Shown: positions 1-13,243, counted from the stretch's first letter. The stretch: 64,000 nucleotides of DNA from Sipunculus nudus (GCA_026874595.1 CM049322.1:23411400-23475399); one strand, 5' to 3'. Notes: generated from the sequence alone by a model not told the origin. Program-made: numbers and translations.

Positions 1-1676
1 ACATGCAACTATGATGTAGGTCTACCGAGACATCAAGAATATTGAAAATAGGACCTGACTACAGAGTTTAAGCCGGTTTCAATTCCAAAACTTGGGAACG
101 GTTTTGAAATATTGCAGACGAGCAAACTTGCGTTACCTTTTTTTTACGGACGATTCCAACAGACCATACGCTAATAGGCCTTGTAGAAAATATGTGTGCA
201 CCTGTAAATCTGTTCGTGCTGGTACCTGAAGGTAGGCTACATTATACAACATTCGCTCGGCTTTGGCCTTTCACGACCGGTCCAGAACCCAACGGCGTTA
301 CCATCAAGACCACTGCAGTTCAATGTGTGCACATGTGTACGTGTATTTTGATTTTTTTTTTTGGGGGGGGGGGGGACCCTTGCAACAAGGTATAGGCCTA
401 CTATATTTACCTTACCAATACATTTCCCCAAACTAGAAATATGCATTCACAGAAATGCAGGCCTCCGCCACGTGGGCGGCCCTAAATGTGGGGTACTCAG
501 CAGCCCGCGTTTTCATGCTTTCACCTATATGAGCCCAAGTTTCACAGTTTAATTGGTGCATAAGTTCCCCCAACAAGTGTATGTATTCAATTAATCGGCC
601 CATACTCCCATGTTTAATCGTGCACATATGATTGCACATTTGCGAATATTCTTTGAAGTCATACCTTGATTCGGATCATGAGCCGGACCGACACCAAAAT
701 CCAAATTATTCTTCATTGACCCATTTCAAAGGTCCTCTGAAAATTTCATCAGATTCCGTTTATGACTGAGTGAGTTATGAACGCATACAATAAAATAATG
801 TAAATATTAATGTTATCACTAAAGTTATCAGACACAAAGTCGGTGGGGGGGGGGCACCGTCAAGGGTGTTTATCGGTTTAGGGTACTGCGCGTGGGAGGT
901 GCCCCCCCCCCTTGTGTTGTGTGGGTTTTTCAGCGATTTTTGTATTCAATTAGTAATTCAATTTGTGCGATTAATGGATGAGTTTCACAATGGTGTGGAT
1001 ATAGTCATATTAATATCAGTCATTATGTGCATGGTATTTTAGTCATTTCTGAAAGGCTGCAGTTCATTGATACATCTGGGCTGGTGTGCCTACGTAATGG
1101 TGGTGAATGGACATAGTGCACTGTAAGGTTATATCAGTGTATACATTTCTTCTCACACAGAGTTACGGGTTAATGAAGTCTTTGAGATCACGCCCCCTGT
1201 CACTGCTGCACGTTAGCACCTTGTCAGTCCTCCCCGCCGCATTACCGACACCAGCGCTCGCTGTCATTTTCAGTAACCCGATCATCACCGAAACACACGT
1301 TTAATCTCTTGTATACTGTATTCATACAGACTTGTAAACATGACCTTACATCCTCATTTTTCAACAAATAAATAAATTTTTCATGCAAGTATAGATCTGC
1401 CAGAAATCGTAATTAAGCCTTCCCGCCTGTATCAGATAGGCATACATGTGCACCGTAAGGCATTATTCATTTTGTACCAATCCGTTGGAAAGGTGAATAT
1501 AAACCTAGATGTTTTCACATTTGTATAGCTGATAAATAGTAGACATGACATAAAAACGAAATATTATACAGGTGCTGATCCACCGACTCCCTTTATTTCC
1601 CATATTTTCTTATAAAAATTATAAATTTTATACTTTCTGGCATAAAGGTCCTCATCTCTTGTATATTCCTGGTTTT
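1..1676. other. Non-coding, nothing recognised
   Basis: No ORF here has recognisable protein similarity or a convincing splice context. The stretch contains short G or C homopolymers (about 364-375, 844-854 and 902-911) and is otherwise A+T-rich. I see no RNA gene or gene fragment. Confidence 0.5.
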
Positions 1677-4600
1677 TTAGCTCAGCTGACTTTCAGTCAT
1701 GCTGGGCTATAGCGATGGGTCTTTGTCCGTCGTCCTTCCGTCTGTCCGTCCGGCCGGCCCTCCGTCTGTCCGTCCGGCCGGCCGTCCGTCCGTTAGCAGG
1801 GCACAAATCATAACCGTAGGGGTTAGGGCCATGAACTCTATGCAACCTAGAGGTTCTAAAAAGATCTCCTTGCAAACCTGAAATTAGGTCACTGCGACCT
1901 ATATTCTCGAAGTTATGGGGTGTGTTTGCACCCCCAAGAAATAATTCTTTTAGCCAAAATTTTCATCCCAAACCTTACATCTTTCACATACAGCTCACCT
2001 ACCAACAGGGGAAGAACCATAATTACTTTGAGGTCACAAGGTCAAAGGTTAAGGTCACAAAGCCAACTTCTTTGAAAAGCCTGTGGATGCATTTTAAGCC
2101 AAACTTTTCATCCCAATTCAAGCTAGACCTTTCATTCCAAACCTTTCAGCACTGATATCGCTTCTCTGCCAACAGGGGAAAAGACCTGTTGATTTTGAGG
2201 TCAAAGGTCAAGTTCACAGCACCCTCTTCTTGCGTGGAGTCATTTTCAGGCAAATTTTTCAATCTATACTTTCAATCTATACTTTCCATCTGTCATATAT
2301 GGCTTACCTACCAATAGGGGAAGAAGCCTATTGATGTTGAGTTCAAAAGGTCAAAGGTCAAGGTCACAATATTGTTCTAAATGCTTGTGAACATATTTCA
2401 AGTGAAACTGTTCAACCCAAACCTTCAGTCTTTCACATTTGCCACATCTATGCATCACTCAATGTGATTCAAACTTCATATTTATGGGGGTTTTTTGCAT
2501 GAAGAAATAACTAATTGATTTTGAGGTCAGCTGGTCAGGAGGTTAAAGGTTGCAGGTCTAAGTTATTCACTCATTGGTTGCCAAGTAATTACACCCGGCC
2601 AGATGTAATTGGTTAGTAGTTACCCATCATTTAGAAAGAATCCAGTTCATGTGTGGGCAAAAGGCCAAGGTCATAGGTCAGGTCAACTTATTTTGTAGAC
2701 CATCTCTATTTTTCTTGTATATATAAGCTTGCACTCCAGCTGGTACATCTCACCATGTGGCTGTAATTGTGAGTGACACTGGTGACATATGACTCCCTTT
2801 TGAATCAGGCTATTAAGTGATAAGGCTTAGTGATAAGTACCTCGTTACTGCATAACAAAACACTGTTGTTGGAATACTTCAGCCAGGAATTAACACTATG
2901 AGAGTATAGTATTAAGGTTTAGCTACTGATTTATGAGATGATGGGAACATTTTGCAGTTTATTTTATGGAATCATAGCAATAAACTTAGTTTCCTAGATA
3001 TCTGAATATTTTTATATAAATCACCACATATAAAAGCAAGTGTTTGTTCTCATAATATGTGGATGTGTACTTGATTCAGGATGGCTTTATTTTATTACAA
3101 GACTCTTAGTCATGCTTTCTGCATTTCTTTCTTTCAGGTTTGGCAGTTTACCTACCCTGCTGATCCCATTGAAAAGCAGAGTGATAATAAAATATATTGG
3201 ACTTACACTTTTTACAATTGCATATCTATAAATCTGATATGAGGGCCTGGACATGCCTTTTGAATTATTTTGGGCATCCATTACTGGATAATTTGCCCCA
3301 AGTTTGGTCTCTTATTGGAGAATGTGGGATATCAAATGTCATACTTGTCAGAAATCCATTATGTCTGCCAGTTAGCCACCTTAGAAATTCTTTCTTCAGT
3401 GCAGTTTCAGTAATTTTTCTTTAATGCTTGGTCCGATTTAGAGAATGTTTGTTGTCTGATTTCAGACTTGTCATTAAAAACCCATTGTTACACTGTTAGA
3501 CTGCCTAATATCAAAACCACTGATCTGGCTTTGATCATATATAATATACATATTTTTCTATACATTCGCTATGCACATGCCAGAAATGATGTCAGTATTG
3601 CGTAATTGTTTTAAGTTATGGGTCCAAACATAATGCATTTTTAAAAAATCAAGAAATATATTTACTCCCTTAACAAGAGGATTGCTGAAGCTAGAGATTT
3701 TTTGTCAGGGATGTAACATTATTTAATAAAGATTCAATTGAATACCAAAAATTAGTTCTGAATTTTTCAAATTTTATAAGTTATTAGTATAAATATAAAA
3801 TTAGTACCTTAAATTTTGCCCAAATTTGACCATGGCACGTTTGTTTCTTGAGAGCACTGTTGATATAATTTTCATATCATGCACACATAAGGATTTCATC
3901 TTTGTAGTTTAGAAAGCTGAAAGAAATTGGCCAAATATTGTAGCTTTTATTAATGTTTATATGAGACCATGTCAGACCCAGGCTTAATCCAGCCCCTCTT
4001 CAGTCACCTGTATGTTGACCTTGTTGACCTTTCATCAGATTATGCATGCTTGAGCGAAGCATACACTGGGGCAGCCAGGCAGCTAATGCCCAGCCACAGT
4101 TGATCCAGGTGTCCAACCCAACTCATCTAGTAGTTGTTTTGAAAAACAACATAACAATAAACAATAAAATTAATAATTTTGTATTTTTTATAGCAAATTA
4201 AATAAAAATTAATAGAGAAGGAATTTGTTAGTTGATGAGTAACAGAAAATTAAATTCCAGTTACTGATGATGTAAGAATCTTGTATGGATGGATAGAATG
4301 TCAATGTTAATGTTATTCCAAATAACACCATGCAGTCACCTATGGTATTTTCAGTGAAATTTTAATGATAAAAAAATAAATCATATTATTCATTACTAAT
4401 CATTAGGGATCATATGAAGGAAATTAATGATAGACAAAGATGCAGTTGATAATAATAATCTAGATTCCTACTGTGTCTAGTGTGTAGATTGATGTGAAAG
4501 TAGTCCAAAGAGAATATATTACATTTATTTTTTTTAATATAAATAAAAGCCATAAAACCAGGTACTTATGATCATTATTTAAATTTGTGAATTTTGTATT

Positions 4601-5215
4601 TTCTGGATTCTCAACATCTTTGTTTGGCTATAACTGAATAAATACTTGACATGGTGCGAATGCTTTGCAAATGTATTTGAATATGAATATAAATATGTAC
4701 TGCATTAAATAATTTTATTGCATAAGAATGGGAATTCAGGTAAAAATGAAAGTATTTGAATACCAGTGCAGATACTTTCAAAATGTATTCATGAATGCAT
4801 TCATGAATATATTCTATAATATTATTTCAATAATCATTTCAGTTATATATATATATTTTTTTAAATCATATGATTTTCTTATTATTTTTTTAAATAAAAA
4901 TTATATTGGCACAATATTTGTTATTAAATTTTAATAAATAGTTAAACTCTTTTATAATATGTGCTGCTTATAAGTTATATGGCCAAGTCAAAATCTGTGT
5001 GACAATAGCACTCCATTTGTTAATAAAATAAATGAAATCAATCCTCTTCCCTGTCTCCAAAGATACTATCAAAATCATACATAAGCTAAACACCAACAAC
5101 TCATAATAAAGCTTATATTTATTACCACACAAAACAAGCATGTGCCTCTTTCCCAAATCATAATTTTTATCATATATAACAGCTGAGCGCCGTGACCCAT
5201 GGGTCCCTTGTTTTT
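1677..5215 (-). mobile_element. Helitron-like non-autonomous element, copy 1
   Basis: On the minus strand the element starts at about 5,215 with ACAAGGGACCCATGGGTCAC followed by a CGCTCAGCTG block. It ends near 1,677 with a CGTC/CCGT-type tetranucleotide tract (1,720-1,795) and an AGCTCAGCTGACTTTCAG hairpin-like end. The same two ends recur in several other copies in this window, which defines the unit. The interior is A+T-rich and then carries degenerate tandem blocks with AGGTCAAAGGTCA-type motifs (about 2,030-2,700). The first 1.8 kb is closely similar to the copy starting at 61,902 on the opposite strand. No transposase or Rep/helicase coding is visible. The Helitron/'pearl' class is inferred from architecture only. 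Confidence 0.55.
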
Positions 5216-5939
5216 ATGTGAGGTAAATTTTCAGCAGTTTGTACAATTCTATTTATCTTAATATTTAACATATGTTAAGTAACATGTAGTCATTACACAC
5301 TTACATAATCAGGTATATTCTCATGTATCTTACCTCTGTTATCGATCACTACAAATTCCATATTAGTTTTTTTATTTAAGCTGCTGTTTCAACTTGAGAA
5401 AAAACAATAGTTAATTTTCCCATTAGACCAGTGGTTATGAGTGTGAACAGGTTGCTTTGTGAGTTAAATTTTGAACCAAGGGTTAATATGTATCACCTTT
5501 ATTTTAGTGGGGCAGTTCACCTCATCAGGAGATATGCTAAGCAAAGGTTTGCTGTGCTCCAAATATGGATTTTAGTCATCTGCATGATAATTGACACACA
5601 CACACACACAGTAAATTGTCTTCCCTCTGTATTTGAAGGAGCTGGCAGGTCAAGCAAGGCAAGGCAAGTTACAGCTACACGAGTTCCAGGGAGGATCATT
5701 CACGTGAGTTATCATATTCCAGTTAACCACATCCTTGTGTGTAGATAATGTGAATCACAGTAAATCACAACTGTTTAAACTAAAATCAACTTCATTGTTA
5801 TTGTATACATACAAACCTGGTATTACATTAATAACCAGTGAGACACCTAAAATAATATGATTTTAGTTTTTTTTTCTCTTTGAAACCGTGAGTGCCCCCT
5901 GTAAGTCACCTTTAACATTTTATACTGAATTATGTTTTT
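5216..5939. other. Non-coding spacer between two repeats
   Basis: The stretch holds a short (CA)n tract near 5,594-5,610. A plus-strand ORF (5,431-5,748) and its reverse shadow both run through it, but neither resembles a protein or has splice support. No gene is called. Confidence 0.45.
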
Positions 5940-8184
5940 ATAGCGATCACTCTTTGTCTGTCGTCCGTCTGTCTGTCTGTCCGTCTGTCTGTCCGTTAAC
6001 CAGGCACAAATCGTAACCTCTGGACCTAGAATCTTGTAACTTGACATTCTGAGGGGTCCATGAAAAATCTCCTTGGAAACCAGAAATTAGGTCTCTGTTA
6101 CCCATATCCTTTGAGCTATGGGGCCCCAAAGTACCCCCCAGAATAGTCAAAAATTTCATACAAAAACTTCAATATCTCATTAACTACTTCACTGATGGTC
6201 ATGATTTTTGGCATACATATTGATCATGAGATGTTTCATCAGTTCCTGCAGACTGGTGGCGCCACCTTGATTTTTTCTATTTTTTATGATTTTTTTTCTC
6301 AATTTTTGAGACTTTTAAAAATGTGGACATCTGTTAACAGGGCACAAATCGTTAAGACTGGACCTAGAATCTTCATTCTTGACATTCTGAGAGGCCTATG
6401 AAAAGTCTCCATGGAAACCAGAAATTAGGTCTCTGTTACACATATCCTTCGAGCTATTGGACCCCAAGTACCCCCCAGAATAGTAAAAAATTTCATACAA
6501 AAACTTCAATATCTCATTAACTACATCACTGATGGTCATGATTTTTGGCATACGTATTGATCATGAGATGTTTCATCAGTTTCTGCAGACTGGTGGCGCC
6601 ACCTGTATTTTTCGATTTTTTACGATTTTTTTCTCTATTTTTGAGACCTTTAAAGATATGAACATCTGTTAACAAGGCACAAATCATAACAACTGGACCT
6701 AGAATCTTCATTCTTTACACACAGGGAGACCCATGAAAAATCTCCATGGAAACCTGAAATTAGGTCTCTGTTACCCATATCCATTCAGTTGTATGGCTCC
6801 AAAATACCCCCCCCCCCCCCTCCCAGAATAATGAAAAATTTGATACAAAAACTCTAGTATCTCAATAACTACAACACTGATGCTCATAATTTTTGGCATA
6901 CATATTGATCATGACGAGTTCCATCAGTTTCAGCAGACTGGGTGCACCACCTCTATTTTTTTCAAATTTTTACAAATTTTTTTCTCTATTTTTGAGACCT
7001 TTGAAGATGTGGTTATCTGTCAACGGGGTACAAATGTTAACAACTGGACCTAGAATCTTCATTCTTGTCATGCAAGGAGGCCCATGAAAAGTGTCTGTGG
7101 AAACCTGAAATTAGGTCTCTGTTACCCATATCCTCCAAGCTACGCTCTTTACACAGCGCTTTACCTATAAGGCTACTACCTATATCGTAAGGCGCTGTTT
7201 GTTATGACCTCGTATCCTGAATTGCAACACCAGAGGGGAGCACTGTATTTTTGTCCAATCAGATGAGACCTTGTGCTGGAAGACAAAGTCAAGCGAGGAA
7301 TACACAGAGCCAATCATATTAATTTCTTTTTGAGTGACAGCTCATCCCCCAGCGTAACCGTCTGAACAGGCCACAGGCTCAGAGAGAATTGCCCTTGACG
7401 TGGTTTGCTTAGGTCCTTGGGCACATAGGATGCTCGGCCGGTGAGCTGTAATTCAAACGAAACGTAACAACAAAGGCTGCGTGCACACCTCGCTTGCTGG
7501 TTTCAGTTCTGCAGACAACAGATACATGGCTACGCTAACACAGTCATAATGTCATAATCGAATCGGTCGATGATGCGAGAATGCAGAGGGAGCAATTTAA
7601 ATTCGACCGGAAACACCATAAGCGGCGCTTGAAGCGCAGCAATGGGCGGAGCCAGGATGCCTGTCGAGTGTTTGTTTATTGGCATCTGATTGGCTGCTTG
7701 TCACATCATACGCACGTTTATTTTAGTGGAAAACGAACCGCCATCTGGTGTCTAAATATATCATAAACGGTCAAAACTGGCAGCGTGACAATCGGTTGCT
7801 TCTTTAGAAGCGCAAGATTTCCGCTGCCTCGGGAGCGTACCTCCAAGCTATAGGAGTCCAAAGTATCCCTCAGAATAATGGAAAATTTGAAACAAAAGCT
7901 GAAGTATCTGAACAACTAATCCAGAGACCACCATGCTTCTTTGCATGGATATTGACCATTAAGTGTTTTTATTAGTTTCTGCAGACTGGTGGAGCCACCT
8001 GTATTTTTTTAAAATTTTTTCTCTATTTTTTGGATATATTAATACAGACACAATCTCAGCCTGTTGGTTAATCTGTTTGATGCTTCAAATGAATGGGTAT
8101 ATACTACCATTCAGATGATAAAATTTCCTTTAGCAAATCTCTTCCCAGTCAGCTAAGCGTCATGACCCATGGGTCACTTGTTTT
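5940..8184 (-). mobile_element. Helitron-like element, copy 2, 337-bp tandem-unit subfamily
   Basis: The minus-strand 5' end is at 8,184, with the ACAAGTGACCCATGGGTCAT block. The 3' side is truncated at about 5,940, just after the (CGGA/CAGA)n tract, so the terminal hairpin is missing. The interior is a tandem array with a period of about 337 bp, marked by a GGTGGCGCCACC-type palindrome next to CTGCAGACT at about 6,257, 6,592, 6,935 and 7,980. The last interval is lengthened by a 699-bp insertion plus a 9-bp duplication (7,141-7,848). The inverted counterpart lies at 43,793-47,198. Short ORFs inside are translations of the tandem unit and are not genes. Confidence 0.6.
7141..7839. mobile_element. 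MULE-like MITE with exact 9-bp target duplication
   Basis: A 699-bp insertion splits a 337-bp unit of copy 2. It begins TACGCTCTTTACACAGCGC and ends with GGGAGCGTA, giving short imperfect terminal inverted repeats (TACGCTC). It is flanked by the direct repeat CCTCCAAGC at 7,132-7,140 and 7,840-7,848. A second copy with a different 9-bp duplication lies at 54,993-57,168. Duplications of 9 bp are typical of Mutator-like elements; the class is therefore inferred. There is no transposase coding. Confidence 0.75.
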
Positions 8185-9531
8185 ACTGTTTCTGATAAAA
8201 CAGTGTATCTGTTGAAAACATTCAGTTCTTTTTGCATGCAAGTGTGCATGTAGGGTGGCATATATAAGGTGGCAGAACTAGGTTTACACTGGGAAAAGTG
8301 TGACCGAAAGTTTGATATGATTGAAGGATTCATTTTCAGCGGAAGGCAATTTTTCTGCGGAACGGCAAACTTGTATTAATGCCTTTCCGTTGGAAAGGTG
8401 AAAATACCAAAATATTACGATCCCGATATGCATGCAGATGGACATGCATAGCATTGCAAGCAGACATTTAAACGCTTATATAACTATACATGTTTACTCA
8501 GTTGTGTATATATATGCAGGGCTAAAGCCGTGGATGTAGGTCGCGGGCATAGATATGTTATGCTTGTATCAGTCTCATTTTCATGATGTAACTACGGTTG
8601 GCATGACCAGTGGTTAATGGGTCTGAATGCCGATTAAGAATATTGCACATTAGTGATGTATTCGGCTATACACTATATCCTAACTGGAGTGCAAGTGAGT
8701 TTTGGCCACTCGAAGCCAAGTCCGAGTCATTGAGGTTCGAGTCCAAGTCCACTCTCTTCGAGCCCGAGTCATTTGGATCCCGAGTCCAAATCTGAGTCTA
8801 AGTCCAATACGATTCTCCTAATAAAAAGAAATTGAAACAGGGAAATCTCAGATTATCATGTATGTTTTTTATGTAAATTTACACAATGCTTTTAATTTGA
8901 ACGTGTAATAACATAATCTACCGATGCATAGCTAAAGTTTGGTTACATAAAGTATTTTTAATATTCTATTAGAGTTTCACACGTATCTACAAGACTTCAT
9001 AGTTTTTTAAAGAGCTTTTCTGTTTCTACTGGAGTTGAGATGTACTTGTCTGATTTCTCGAGCCTTCTCCTCCGAGTCCGGGAATAAGTCCGAGTCCAGG
9101 ACCCTCGCGAGTCCAGGTCCGAGTCCGTGCCCCTATAAATAAGTGGAGTCGTCCCAGGACTCTAGACCAAGTCCGGTCTCGAGTCCTATACATAAGGATA
9201 ACTGTTCCATATTTTAACATTACACACATAAAATTGATGATCTGAGTGATAACTATTACCGATTCATTTTCATAAGAAAATCATTCCGGAAACTGAATGT
9301 AATTAAAACTTCAATCGTTTTAAATGAGCATAACGTTGTATAAGAATGGTCACGGTTCACGAAATAACTGTCCCATAGAGGGGGTTGGATGAGAGTTGGT
9401 TGAATTAAGACGTTAATTGATACACATGTGCGAGAGCAAGTGGGCGTTTCTTTAACATACAGTTCATTACCGGTTATTCTTATCTCACATATACCAGTAG
9501 GACTGTTACAGTGAACCACATGGCAATTACA

Positions 9532-9534
<3 letters not shown>

Positions 9535-9602
<68 letters not shown>
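9535..9602. repeat. (AT)n microsatellite
   Basis: An uninterrupted AT dinucleotide run of about 68 bp. Confidence 0.97.
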
Positions 9603-9604
<2 letters not shown>

Positions 9605-9953
9605 AATATTCAGACATTTAAGGTATACATACAGTAGAAAACAGATCTACTGACATTCTACAGTCAATTTGCGGGGATGACACATGACATGCCATGTGGG
9701 GTGTCTCATACTTTTATAACAGGACTATGATCGAAAGAAGGCACTCTGGTAAAACAACTGTGAAAATACCTAAAACAAATGGCACATGGCCTATGACGTT
9801 GAATTTAAAACTAGAAAGAGGTCATTTTAGGACATGCACAAAACGAACGGATATGTCTCCCCTCCCGAATGTGTATAGTGTTAATGTTTAAATCAGTACA
9901 CCAGAAGCGTTTTTTAATGATATGGCGAGAATATATAAATATATATATATAGC

Positions 9954-9982
9954 TTATTATTATTATTATTATTATTATTATT
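9954..9982. repeat. (ATT)n microsatellite
   Basis: A trinucleotide run of about nine units, followed by TGTTAGAAACAG. Confidence 0.95.
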
Positions 9983-10202
9983 GTTAGAAACAGCATGTTG
10001 CCTCAGAGACAGGGAATATGAAGTATAACTGGTAACTCTGACGTTTCTGACCATTGCGGTTTCAATGACTACCAAGCTAATGCACGGTTAATTCGCCTAC
10101 CACATAATTGCTGTAATCTGTAGCATTCTCAAAAACACACATTGTGATAAGGACCATCAGTGTATCTGAATTGATAAAATATCCATAATAAATAAATGTA
10201 CC

Positions 10203-10338
10203 AAGTTACAAGATTCTAGGTCCAGTGGTTACGATTTGTACCTGGTTAACGGACGGACAGACGGACAGACAGACAGACGGACGACGGACAAAGAGTGATC
10301 GCTATAGCTCAGATGACTTACAGTCAGCTGAGCTAAAA
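10203..10338 (+). mobile_element. Solo 3' end of the 337-bp Helitron-like subfamily
   Basis: Only the 3' terminal part of the element is present: the AGGTCCAGTGGTTACGATTT segment, a GGACAGAC tetranucleotide tract, then CGCTATAGCTCAGATGACTT and the CAGTCAGCTGAGCTAA end. It matches 47,085-47,198 closely. No 5' end is attached, so this is a 5'-truncated insertion or a deletion remnant. Confidence 0.7.
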
Positions 10339-10373
10339 ATCGGATCCCTCATTTTCAGATGAACTGTTTCCAT

Positions 10374-10684
10374 ATGTACGTTTTAACGTGCACTGCATGC
10401 GTATCCGCAAAAACGGACAATATCGAAACGGATCGGTGATCGATTCATCAGTTTTGCGGATGACAAAAATGCCTACATTTCCCAACAGTGTCCCGGCGCC
10501 AGGTGAGATGAGACATATTGACCTTCTTCCTGCCTGTCGTCCTTGCAGTTTTAAAAGAGGCACGTGAAAGGGTATCCGCAAGAAAAACGTACGTACTTAT
10601 GGAAACAGTTTTTGCGGACTACGCGCTATGGAACGTACGTACGTCTTTTGCGGATACGTTTTTTGCGGATACATGGAAACACAG
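10374..10684. mobile_element. MITE-like element with CTGTKTTTCCAT ends
   Basis: The left end reads CTGTTTCCATATGTACG. The right end, reverse-complemented, reads CTGTGTTTCCATGTATCCGC. The interior repeats TATCCGCAAAA and ACGTACGT motifs in both orientations, giving strong self-complementarity. The ends resemble those of the intronic element at 13,792-14,052. No clear target duplication was identified. Confidence 0.5.
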
Positions 10685-12999
10685 CTTAATGCCTCACCGA
10701 ACGCAGGGCTGTGACACTGCTAAAAAATATATACTATACTCAATTAATTGGTGGACCTGTGGTGCTGCAAAGCGGAGAAACTTTTTTTCCAGCTTTGCTT
10801 TGCAGCGCCTCGTTTGGTGTACATGTGGACAGTCCATGTCCAGTGTATTTTAATTTATTCAACATTTTTTTTTATTTTGTAGCGCAGCGTTCGATTTGGC
10901 GTTTAGAGGTGTAGATGAGGGATATTATACGTATATTAGTTATGATTGATTACAAAACATTTGTTCAGTTACCTTGAAAACTACAAGGACACTCAGGGTG
11001 CTCAGAATCGTGAGTGTGTGTGTTATTGCCACACATATCACACAAAAACTCACCAGTTTTGTATACAAGGGAAATTCCCCATGTCCTCCACCGAATTCCG
11101 GTTAACATGCAAAGGCCCATCTCTTTATATACATACAGCTGAGGAGATGACTTTAACGCAGCTTTGAAATGTGATCACTGACTATATACTCTAAACGTTC
11201 ACTGTAGAAAGTAAGACAAATTTCCAGTTCTTTCATAATCACTGTTATTAAGATAATAGAGTGTACATACATATGTGCCGTGAAAGTGAGACTTTTTATG
11301 AGTTTCCGTAGAGATAACACAATTTTTACCTTTAAGACACTGATGGGGGTTGAACCAGGGACCTTCCCCTTCGAAGTCAGGCCGTTACCTCTAGGCAACG
11401 TCCTAACCTCAGTCCATGTGAAGTAACTCAATTCAAAATGATCCACCTCGAATTCAAAGTGCATACAGATTTACTTTGAAATCATGCATCTATTTATGGG
11501 GGAAAAAAAGGACAGAAGAAGATATGTTAGTCAGGAAAATGTGTTCTGTCGCTCTTTTCATTCATTGTAAAATATTTGTAAAATTTATATATAAAATGTA
11601 CATCATCTGGTAGCCCCCTTCAGCGTCGAAACGTATATATGACCTGTGATGGGTCTCACCATATATATTGAGTTAAGTGATGTTTTTGCACGGTACGATC
11701 GTATTTTCTTGAACGGGAGGCGTTTTATATTAGTTCTGTGAACATTACAGCATTGAAACTTACAGCATTACAGCTGTCTTCATCATTATACAAGTTCCTT
11801 ATGTAGTACACAACTCCTAAATTTTGGCAACAGGAAGTGAAGTGCTTTTTACCTCAGTTATTAAGTGTCTTGGTTCAAGAAGACAGGCAATACTTCTCAC
11901 AGACGCCATGGCATAAGCAGTGAGAACGTATTTATATAGCGACATGTCTTTGTGGACTATTTCTCCATTTTTAAGGGATCACAAGGGTTCCGGTCCGCCG
12001 GGTTGAACATGAATCAGTGGTTCATGCAATTAAATGTGATTTTTATCTCACTCGTCCGTTTAGTTTCAGTGAGATCCGCGACCAATTAATAAGTAAAACA
12101 ATCGTCGAATGAGTTATCTTTTTAACATACCTGACATGCGCCATTCTAGTGATTTTTATGTCGAATAAAATGCTGTATTGTGTCAAATGGAGTAAAAATC
12201 AAACTGACGATCATATTTTTGTTAATGAAGCGGAGATATTTATTTTGAAAAATAAAAACAACTATATTTTTTGAACGTATAACCAAGAATGAAAGTTGAT
12301 CTGTTTGGACGACTAGGATTAGTGTGCGCCAGTAACGGGAAACCACTGGGCCTGGAGTTTCCCTATATAAACCCATTCGTGTTAAGCAAGAGTCGTCTCA
12401 ACGGGTCGTCGATTTTCGGGTTCGTCTCAGCAGACTTCGTCTCAGAGGGAGGAAACCAATACAAGTACATGTATATGTATTTTAAAATACTTTTAATCCT
12501 TAAATAAAATGCCTATTAGCTTAATATAACTGGACTGGGTCTGAATAAAATGATTTTCAAGAGATTATTATGGATTTCCTCGAACCCTTTTAGAGATACA
12601 TATCGTATGGAACTTATAATCGTGCGTAGGTTGGATGGTGACTAAAATGTACTGATTGAATACCACACTTGGTTGCTAGTTCTCTGGACACCATCCATGG
12701 CCGCTCGCATCTAGGTATATTTACTGAAATTTTAATGTTTTCCCTAAATCCTGCATGTAAAATATGAAGACCATTTGTTAAACTGGATGAGTTCGGTCAT
12801 GTATACATCAATGGACATCCGGTTTAGTGGACAGCAGGGACAGGGTATGGTCGTATTCAAGTTTTAAAACGCAGCTAGGTTATGTCGAGTAATTCTCATC
12901 GATACTTTAAAAAGCTATGGAGGTTTCTGCTAATATTAACGTAAACGACGCGTTGGAATAAACTCATTAAAGCTTTTTGAATTCTGTTACTGATATGAG
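10685..12999. other. Non-coding region downstream of the modular gene
   Basis: No coding exon is recognised. A tRNA-like fragment (11,342-11,410) is listed separately. Small ORFs at 12,146-12,507 on both strands overlap each other, have no recognisable similarity and no consistent splice sites. Confidence 0.45.
11342..11410 (-). other. tRNA-like / SINE-head-like fragment
   Basis: On the minus strand an A-box-like segment (TTGCCTAGAGGTAAC) is followed about 30 nt later by GGTTCAACCCC, which matches the RNA polymerase III B-box consensus. The arms do not fold into a clean cloverleaf. This therefore looks like a decayed tRNA-derived SINE head or tRNA pseudogene rather than a functional tRNA. 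Confidence 0.35.
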
Positions 13000-13005
13000 T
13001 TTATT
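13000..13005 (-). promoter_or_regulatory. Candidate polyadenylation signal of the modular gene
   Basis: The first AATAAA on the minus strand after the stop codon at 13,244 lies about 240 nt downstream, giving a 3' UTR of roughly 250-270 nt. This is inference from the hexamer and its spacing; no cleavage-site evidence is available. Confidence 0.35.
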
Positions 13006-13243
13006 TACCTAAACAGCTACGGGATAAAATACACTGTATAACATATATATGTATGTCTACATGTCTCTATAGATGAAAGAAGGATAATCATGTGCAAATT
13101 ACAAATAAGTAAGTGTTAACGTTCCATAAGTCAACGTCCAAACATATAATTCCGAAAACGTCTTAAAAGACGCACTGTTCTCAGTTAAATTAAGCCACTT
13201 TGCCTGTTCTCAAATTGAAATCAGCACAAAAGTATATATTTTC

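Larger units (their letters stand above)
8185..10204. other. Non-coding with degenerate GAGTCC hexamer tracts
   Basis: Two tracts rich in GAGTCC/AAGTCC hexamers occur at about 8,690-8,810 and 9,055-9,190 in the same orientation. The remainder is A+T-rich without a recognisable gene, and contains the AT and ATT microsatellites listed separately. ORFs across the hexamer tracts reflect low complexity. Confidence 0.5.
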
